From: CAXFCD01 sp964001155
GTDB taxonomy: Bacteria; Fidelibacterota; Marinisomatia; Marinisomatales; UBA1611
Direction: 5' to 3'
DNA length: 11,460 nucleotides
Assembly: GCA_964001155.1 (NCBI GenBank)
Contig: CAXFCD010000030.1
Coordinates: forward strand, 1-11,460
The notes under the pieces are model-generated. The model had not been told where the DNA came from and did not search any database. It saw only the letters and a program-made list of their open reading frames with translations. This document shows, piece after piece, positions 6,191-11,460 of this stretch; position 1 is the stretch's first letter, and each line of letters starts with the position of its first letter. The translations under genes and the position numbers were made by a program.

Positions 6191-6733
6191 ATGAAATTTC
6201 TCATTTATTTACTTTTAATACTGAACATTCTTTTTGCCCAAACTCTAAAAACAGTCATAGATAAAAAAACAGGTGATCCAATGATTGTAGGTATCGGTCA
6301 ACGGTCCGATTTAACAACGGGGCATTACGGTGTTTGGTTTGCTGAAGAATATGAGAATTATGAAGGCGATGAGGGACTCATGGCTGCTGCAGGCGATTTA
6401 ATAGATAATTTTAAAATTGACCTGTTTTTAGGAACCTGGTGCGAGGACAGTCGTAGGGAAGTTCCACGGTTTTACAGAATATTGGATGTGATGAATGTTC
6501 AGTTACATGAAATGGATATCATCTTTCTTGACCGGGAAAAGAAGAGTGGTTTTGATATAGAAAAAGGAAAAAATATTCACCATGTTCCCACTATGATATT
6601 TTATAGAGATGGATTAGAAATCGGCCGCATTATAGAATCACCTGTCGAGACGCTGGAGGAGGACATTTTTAATATTTTAGTTGGAGATGCGCCCATTCCC
6701 CGGTACCATAAATGGAAAGCAAAGAAAAATTAA
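6191..6733 (+). CDS. Exported thioredoxin-fold protein with CxxS in place of CxxC
   Basis: This 180-residue protein starts with a clear signal peptide (MKFLIYLLLILNILFAQ, probable cleavage after A16), so it should act in the periplasm or outside. The rest resembles a thioredoxin fold: a strand IDLFLGTWCEDSRREVPRF (76-94) with the active-site motif W83-C84-E-D-S87, a second strand IIFLDREK, and the cis-proline loop HVPTMIFYRDG (131-141) before GRIIES. The second redox cysteine is serine and C84 is the only cysteine, so it cannot form the usual intramolecular disulfide. A monothiol role or a binding role is more likely. I chose the ATG at 6191 over an upstream TTG at 6185, because the leader then starts with the classical MK. 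It lies 8 bp after the HAD gene and overlaps the stop of the convergent large gene by four bases. Confidence 0.8.
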   Translation: MKFLIYLLLILNILFAQTLKTVIDKKTGDPMIVGIGQRSDLTTGHYGVWFAEEYENYEGDEGLMAAAGDLIDNFKIDLFLGTWCEDSRREVPRFYRILDVMNVQLHEMDIIFLDREKKSGFDIEKGKNIHHVPTMIFYRDGLEIGRIIESPVETLEEDIFNILVGDAPIPRYHKWKAKKN

Positions 6734-9700
6734 TTAAACAAATCAGCAATCAGTAACGCATCATAGATTTCAATTTTCCCATTTCCATCCATATCAGCGG
6801 CCAAAAATTCTTCAGGTTCAAGGTCCACAAACCCTAAAAGATTATTCACACATAGCATAACATCTACTGCGGTTACATTGCCATCGCCGTTCACGTCCCC
6901 CAATCCGTGTTGTTCTGAGTTTTCTGCTAATCCTACAACGGTAAGGTAACCGGTATCCTCGGCACCATTTGGCCCGGTGACTGTCAGTGACAATTCATAG
7001 ATTCCAGGTTCTTCACAAGGAAAAACTGGTGTTTTGCCCATGCCGCCAATTCCTTCGCCATAGAGCCAGTTTCGGCCACCAACGGGTCCCGTGGATTCAT
7101 CATAGAGATGGAAAAATCCCGGAACAGTTATGGTTGTATTTACCGCTTTTGGCTGAGCTGTTAAAGGTGCCAATTCTCCAATGATTGAATTTTTTAATTC
7201 AACATATATAGGGCCCATTTGAGTTTGGGTGAAAAAAATCTGGATATAATTATAATTGTTGGGGTGCATGATTTGGATAGGGAAATTGGTGAATGATTGC
7301 AAACTGTCCCATTCTATTAACCCAACATCATCAAACCACGCTTGTGCTTGTCCTGAATCCGGGGTTCCGGTGCTCATCCTGATATCAAAAAAATTGGCAT
7401 CTTCATGCGTAGGCGCTGCATCCCAATAATAGAACCAATCCATGGTTCCCTGAACAGAATCATCAATGGATTCTGTGAGCAAGCTTTCGCTGGTTCTCCC
7501 TTGAGCGAGCCTTAATTGCAGCGTAACATCTTTTCCGTTTTCCGTTTTAATAAATCCATGTATTGTGTGTGCGAGTTCATTATTAAAAGGAGCCCTTTCC
7601 TCTAAATTTGTAATAATGTTATCTAGGGAAGTCTCCTGGCGAATATGGGTTGCACCGGTGCCGCCGCGGCGGAACACAGAATCTTGGAGAAATTCACTGT
7701 CACTGTTGAAATTCCAGAGCGTGCTGCCTTCATTTTCAAAATTTTTCATCCATATTTTTTCCCGGCCTAAACGATAGTGGGTGATTTGATTATACCCACC
7801 TAAAATTTCTGATAAACTTCCTGCATCGGCCAAAGGAATCGGGTCAGATTTATAATAGATCTGATCATTGAATTGGAATTGTTTCGCATCGCCAACAATA
7901 CCCAAATAATCCATTTGTTGGGTTTGAAGTGTAGTAGAATCCATAATGACTGTTCCAAGGTGATGATCCGAATTGACATGAACATAGGTATCCAATTCAC
8001 GGGAGCGAACAGCAATATTATCCAAGATGTAATTGGCCAATTCACCGGTGGCGGGAACCGTCAAATAATCGTCAATATAAACGGGGGAAATGGAATAGGC
8101 ATAAAACCCCGATTCGTCCGCCTCTGCATTTAAAATCATGGAAGGATATGTTTCGGGATAATTCAGATCGAAAATGAAATTTCCAAGTGAATGGGCAATC
8201 ATTTTTCCATTATAGATCTCCACGCCTTGAATAATATGAGGATGATGAACAATCACCGCATCAGCGCCCTCATCAATGGCAAATTGTCGTATGGCTCGAT
8301 CCCACATCTGGGGTCGATCCAATCTTGGGGAATAATCTTCTTCTTCCAGCCCGATCAATAGATCCGGATTAAAACCTTCCGTACTTGCAGGATTAATCCG
8401 CATGGCAGAAAATCCATCGGGAGGCTCATAAGAATCATAATCTGCACCTGGAGAATAAGAATATTCGCTACCGGCGTGCATTTCCACCACAACCAAGTCC
8501 ACAGACTCTCTCACAGCTTGGAGCTGCTGTTTCAAATAATAGGGCGTCATATAAGCAAAACCGGGCTTATTCTCTCCGGCGTTTAGATACGGTTGATAAT
8601 TGTTATATTGACCGGTTCTGTCACTGGAAGCGATGAAAGCGATGGTTTGGCCCTTTCGTGACAAAATTGCCGGCAGGTATGCCTCATAACTATCCATCCC
8701 TGCACCGGAATGGTGGATGCCCACTTCATCCAGAAGATTCATTGTTTGGATCATAGCCGGTTCCATATAATCCATGATATGGTTATTTGCCAAAGAAACC
8801 ACATCAATCCCGCCGTAGAGCAAGCCGCCAACATTGGAGGGCGCACACCGAAAAATAACACCTTTTGTAGGATGAGGTGTCCCCTGGTCTGACAAGGGAA
8901 TTTCAAGATTTGCCAGCGTTACATCCGCTGCCATACCTAAAATTTCGAGAGTTGGCTCAAATAGAGCATCAACGCCCTGGGTTGTTATAATGCCATTTTC
9001 TCCTTCGAATCGGCGGCCCATCATTATATCGCCCACAAAATTCATGGTGAGAGGAAAGGATGATTCTCCTTCGTCAACTTGGACGGCGGTGGTGGCCCAG
9101 CCTTGGTGTCCGGTTTCATCTTCTACTGTCAAAATGACTGTGTATTCATGATCATCCTCGACCATGTAGTTGTGGATTGGATGAATTTCATTTGAGGTAG
9201 CACCATCTCCAAATTCCCATAAAAATGAAAAATTATAAGAATCAGAATCAATGACAGTGGAATTAAAGGTAACTGAAACCATTTCCTGGTTATTCTCGGT
9301 TCTTAGATCGCCGGTGGTATAATCAATAAAAACTGTGGGGGGAATGGGCAAATCCGGTGATAAATCGAGAATCTGACTGAAATGAACACTACCCGGTGCT
9401 CGCGTTGTGTCATCGTGGTCATTGATGAATTGGATTTCTGTGATGGCAGAAAGAGAATCATACCAAGCTACCCAATCGTTCCCAAGAGGGATTTCATAAG
9501 ACCGCCAAATTCGAGTGTATCCTGCTCCCTGGTAAACTGGAATCCACTCTTCAATATCCAGCATTTGCGTACCCGCAATTGAATATCGCAATGTTTTTTC
9601 CCCATCGGAAAAACCGATAGCCTGGATTTCGGAAATACTGTCAATTCGACCGAAAAATTGCAAAACGGTGGTAGTATCCGGAAAAAACGAATCAATTTGC

Positions 9701-11460
9701 ACGGTTTTCCATGTATTGCCAAAAATGGCTAATGTCGGGCTCGTCCCGGGCATGGTTAAAGCTGTATCTATAAAGTAATGATCGCTATCTATATCTTCGT
9801 CGGAAATGCTCTCAAAAACTGTATTTTCATCAAATATCAATAACGTATCCGGCGGGCTATGCCCGGGCAGTATATTTGAGACGGAAACTGACCAAGGGCT
9901 CACATTGTCAAAGTAATCTCTTGCTCGGATCCTGAAATACCACGGATCGGAGGTATTTGGTAAATAAATATATGTTTCATCCGTGCGCATATATTGCAAA
10001 GTCGGATAATCTTGCAAATCTATTATGGGAGAGTTTATTGTAATTGAATCTTGTGCATATTGGATTTCATAGGATTTAAAATTTGTATCAAATTCCGGGG
10101 TCCAATTGAGATAAACAGTATTATTAAATCCAGTATTGTAGGCCATTAAAAAATCAATGGAATCGGGGGCAGTACCATCCGGCACTGTTTCCCAATGAGT
10201 CAAATAATCCTGAACGGTCTGAATGAAGGGTTGGTAATAATCACGTATCATGGTAAAGTTGTGAACATTCGTTGGGTAAAGCCCTTGGGAATAAACTAAC
10301 TCGTCAGATAGATCTGTATCGTCAAATAACATGGGTTTTTCGTCCATTTCCACCTGGACCCAAGGTTCATACACAGAATATCCACTGACCAATTCCTGTA
10401 AATGAACCATTTGATGGCCATTTTGGATGCCATTCAAACTAGTGGATTCCCGGATGGGGAATTCTTCGGTTCCGTTATCATAGTAAAAATCATAATCATA
10501 ATTGGCCTCATAGTAATCGGTAACATGAAGCGGTTCCAGATTGGTGAATTGTTCTGCCGGGATAGGGAATTCTTGGGAGAAATTCACAATATCGAAATGA
10601 TCGCTAGTAATATCACGAATCGGTTTATTGGTATTAGGATTTGAAGCCCCGGCAGCAAGAATAACAGAATTCCTTGTTGAGTGGGACGCATTATCAAAAC
10701 TATGGATGGCAAACACTAGGGGCCAATGGGGCTGAACATTCACCAAAGGTTCGGTTACCGCTTCCTGGAATTTTTGAAAAACCGTATGTTCATATCGAGA
10801 GGGATCAGAATGAGATTTACTGTTGGTGAATGTCCCCTCTTCTGACCAGGCCACTTCCCGTCCTGCGCCATTGATCATGAAACCAAATGCATCAATTTCC
10901 AGAAAAAGATCTAAGGCAACATAAGGGGCGATAAAATCATCACATGGATGAGGGACTTGGATCAAGACCTGCTCTCGAGTGGCATTGGGGTTGATAATAT
11001 ATAATCCCCAACTATTTCGAAATCCGCCAACCACATCATCATCAGGCACATCAACTTGGTTTGTATCAATGAAAGTAGAATCAAGCTGTTCTCTCAATAA
11101 GTGAAATGTCTTATTGAGCGTGGTATCTTCGAATATCACCAATTCATAAAAGAATGTTGCTAATGAATCCTGAAGTAATGAATCAACGGTAGTGGTATCA
11201 CCTAAAACAAAGAATGAAAAAATGTATTCCCAATAGTCCATTTCTGAAGAAAAAGAGTACAATTTATTATATTGGCCAAAACCGTTTGTTTGCACATCCA
11301 GCCAATCTGGGCCATAATCATTATAGTCCTCCCGTGCGATACCTTCTGTCACATGGCTGACCCAATTATCATAACTGCTGCCGGGCGCAGACCCACCGAA
11401 GAATTCAACTAAACTGCCGGATTCATAAATAATCTCGGCCTGGAGAATACAGGAAATAAA
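6730..11460 (-). CDS. Giant exported mosaic protein with amidohydrolase-like, FN3, PKD, CapA and dockerin-like domains (5' end cut by window)
   Basis: The frame is open to the window edge, with 1576 visible codons numbered here from the edge. A GTG at 11350-11352 is internal, because FISCILQAEIIYESG before it reads as the end of a signal peptide; the start must lie just outside. Order: putative zinc amidohydrolase-like domain (about 160-275; PHPCDD 170-175, R201, H225, HSFD 253-256); FN3-like (430-533); beta-sandwich (540-700); PKD (706-796; WEFGDG 748-753); CapA/PGA_cap (804-1136; GDIMMG 810-815, NLE 851-853, SLANNH 889-894, HAGSEY 995-1000, HHPHIIQG 1072-1079, SLGNFIFD 1091-1098); beta-sandwich (1226-1386); Ig/PKD-like (1388-1511); two dockerin-type loops (1522-1533 and 1556-1567). 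CapA proteins take part in poly-gamma-glutamate capsule export or anchoring and share a metallophosphatase fold. I infer surface-polymer processing or binding. The CapA call is firm; the N-terminal domain is tentative. Confidence 0.88.
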   Translation of the reverse strand, partial: FISCILQAEIIYESGSLVEFFGGSAPGSSYDNWVSHVTEGIAREDYNDYGPDWLDVQTNGFGQYNKLYSFSSEMDYWEYIFSFFVLGDTTTVDSLLQDSLATFFYELVIFEDTTLNKTFHLLREQLDSTFIDTNQVDVPDDDVVGGFRNSWGLYIINPNATREQVLIQVPHPCDDFIAPYVALDLFLEIDAFGFMINGAGREVAWSEEGTFTNSKSHSDPSRYEHTVFQKFQEAVTEPLVNVQPHWPLVFAIHSFDNASHSTRNSVILAAGASNPNTNKPIRDITSDHFDIVNFSQEFPIPAEQFTNLEPLHVTDYYEANYDYDFYYDNGTEEFPIRESTSLNGIQNGHQMVHLQELVSGYSVYEPWVQVEMDEKPMLFDDTDLSDELVYSQGLYPTNVHNFTMIRDYYQPFIQTVQDYLTHWETVPDGTAPDSIDFLMAYNTGFNNTVYLNWTPEFDTNFKSYEIQYAQDSITINSPIIDLQDYPTLQYMRTDETYIYLPNTSDPWYFRIRARDYFDNVSPWSVSVSNILPGHSPPDTLLIFDENTVFESISDEDIDSDHYFIDTALTMPGTSPTLAIFGNTWKTVQIDSFFPDTTTVLQFFGRIDSISEIQAIGFSDGEKTLRYSIAGTQMLDIEEWIPVYQGAGYTRIWRSYEIPLGNDWVAWYDSLSAITEIQFINDHDDTTRAPGSVHFSQILDLSPDLPIPPTVFIDYTTGDLRTENNQEMVSVTFNSTVIDSDSYNFSFLWEFGDGATSNEIHPIHNYMVEDDHEYTVILTVEDETGHQGWATTAVQVDEGESSFPLTMNFVGDIMMGRRFEGENGIITTQGVDALFEPTLEILGMAADVTLANLEIPLSDQGTPHPTKGVIFRCAPSNVGGLLYGGIDVVSLANNHIMDYMEPAMIQTMNLLDEVGIHHSGAGMDSYEAYLPAILSRKGQTIAFIASSDRTGQYNNYQPYLNAGENKPGFAYMTPYYLKQQLQAVRESVDLVVVEMHAGSEYSYSPGADYDSYEPPDGFSAMRINPASTEGFNPDLLIGLEEEDYSPRLDRPQMWDRAIRQFAIDEGADAVIVHHPHIIQGVEIYNGKMIAHSLGNFIFDLNYPETYPSMILNAEADESGFYAYSISPVYIDDYLTVPATGELANYILDNIAVRSRELDTYVHVNSDHHLGTVIMDSTTLQTQQMDYLGIVGDAKQFQFNDQIYYKSDPIPLADAGSLSEILGGYNQITHYRLGREKIWMKNFENEGSTLWNFNSDSEFLQDSVFRRGGTGATHIRQETSLDNIITNLEERAPFNNELAHTIHGFIKTENGKDVTLQLRLAQGRTSESLLTESIDDSVQGTMDWFYYWDAAPTHEDANFFDIRMSTGTPDSGQAQAWFDDVGLIEWDSLQSFTNFPIQIMHPNNYNYIQIFFTQTQMGPIYVELKNSIIGELAPLTAQPKAVNTTITVPGFFHLYDESTGPVGGRNWLYGEGIGGMGKTPVFPCEEPGIYELSLTVTGPNGAEDTGYLTVVGLAENSEQHGLGDVNGDGNVTAVDVMLCVNNLLGFVDLEPEEFLAADMDGNGKIEIYDALLIADLFN
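6733..6903 (-). other. Dockerin-like C-terminal module of the large CapA protein
   Basis: The last 57 residues contain two F-hand calcium loops, DVNGDGNVTAVD and DMDGNGKIEIYD, each followed by a short helix (VMLCVNNLLG and ALLIADLFN), with a 22-residue spacer. This is the pattern of type I dockerins and of the dockerin-like tails on many secreted proteins of FCB bacteria. No cohesin is visible in the window, so the partner (if any) is unknown. It might serve surface attachment or secretion rather than cellulosome assembly. Confidence 0.78.
8053..9051 (-). other. CapA / PGA_cap metallophosphatase-like domain inside the large protein
   Basis: All main metal-site motifs of the CapA family occur in order and correct context: GDIMMGRR (D811 in edge numbering), a NLE strand, SLANNH, GAGMDSYEA, HAGSEY, HHPHIIQG and AHSLGNFIFD. 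This suggests an intact metal centre. It differs from the usual family in having a long insert between HAGSEY and HHPH and in being embedded in a multi-domain secreted protein instead of a stand-alone membrane-anchored CapA. No capB, capC or pgsE neighbours are visible. Confidence 0.88.

Noticed and set aside
5611..6204. Three minus-strand frames opposite the HAD gene
   Set aside because: They are antisense to a well-conserved phosphatase gene, have no domain and have implausible composition.
11350..11352. GTG as start of the large CapA protein
   Set aside because: The frame stays open for 36 more codons to the window edge, and those codons look like the end of a signal peptide plus mature sequence. 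The true start is outside the window.

Overview
The window looks like an ordinary chromosomal stretch from a moderately AT-rich, Gram-negative-type bacterium of the FCB group. A Marinimicrobia/SAR406-like or Bacteroidota-like relative is my best guess. The reasons are: almost all visible starts lack a Shine-Dalgarno sequence; there is a short exported-protein leader of the 'LLLILNILFAQ' type; a very large secreted protein ends in a dockerin-like calcium-binding repeat; and a PIN-PhoH protein is present. The taxonomic placement is inference. I see no rRNA, CRISPR array, transposase, integrase or phage gene.

Layout. Positions 1-330 (+) hold the end of an FKBP-type prolyl isomerase cut by the window edge. 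Convergent to it is a TauE/SafE-type membrane protein (336-1061, -), in visibly more AT-rich DNA. Next come a tRNA-Thr(CGT) (1144-1216, -) and an unusual YidD-domain protein with a leader peptide and a C-terminal membrane module (1252-1896, -). A small two-helix membrane protein with a charged helical tail diverges from it (1921-2250, +) across only 24 bp. A 76-bp spacer with a repeat-like C/T-rich 'TTNGCG' sequence precedes the PIN-PhoH ATPase (2327-3646, -). A 108-bp divergent spacer with an 18-bp inverted repeat separates that gene from an SDR of the mitochondrial-type 2,4-dienoyl-CoA reductase kind (3755-4609, +). A NUDIX hydrolase and a small membrane protein form a translationally coupled pair (4606-5477, -). 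A HAD phosphatase and an exported thioredoxin-fold protein form a second pair (5538-6733, +).

The last 4.7 kb (6730-11460, -) is one open frame, 1576 visible codons, still open at the window edge. It encodes an exported mosaic protein. From the N-terminus it has the end of a signal peptide, an amidohydrolase-like domain, a fibronectin-III-like domain, a beta-sandwich region, a PKD domain, a CapA (poly-gamma-glutamate capsule-type metallophosphatase fold) domain, another beta-sandwich, an Ig/PKD-like segment and a dockerin-like pair of calcium loops. It is the most unusual item here and probably acts on or at the cell surface polymer layer.

The genes do not form one pathway. They are small housekeeping or stress units (protein folding and insertion, RNA processing, CoA and fatty acid metabolism, phosphate-ester hydrolysis, redox) next to the surface protein. 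Packing is tight: two convergent gene pairs share the bases of their stop codons (TTAA), and one ATGA overlap couples two genes.
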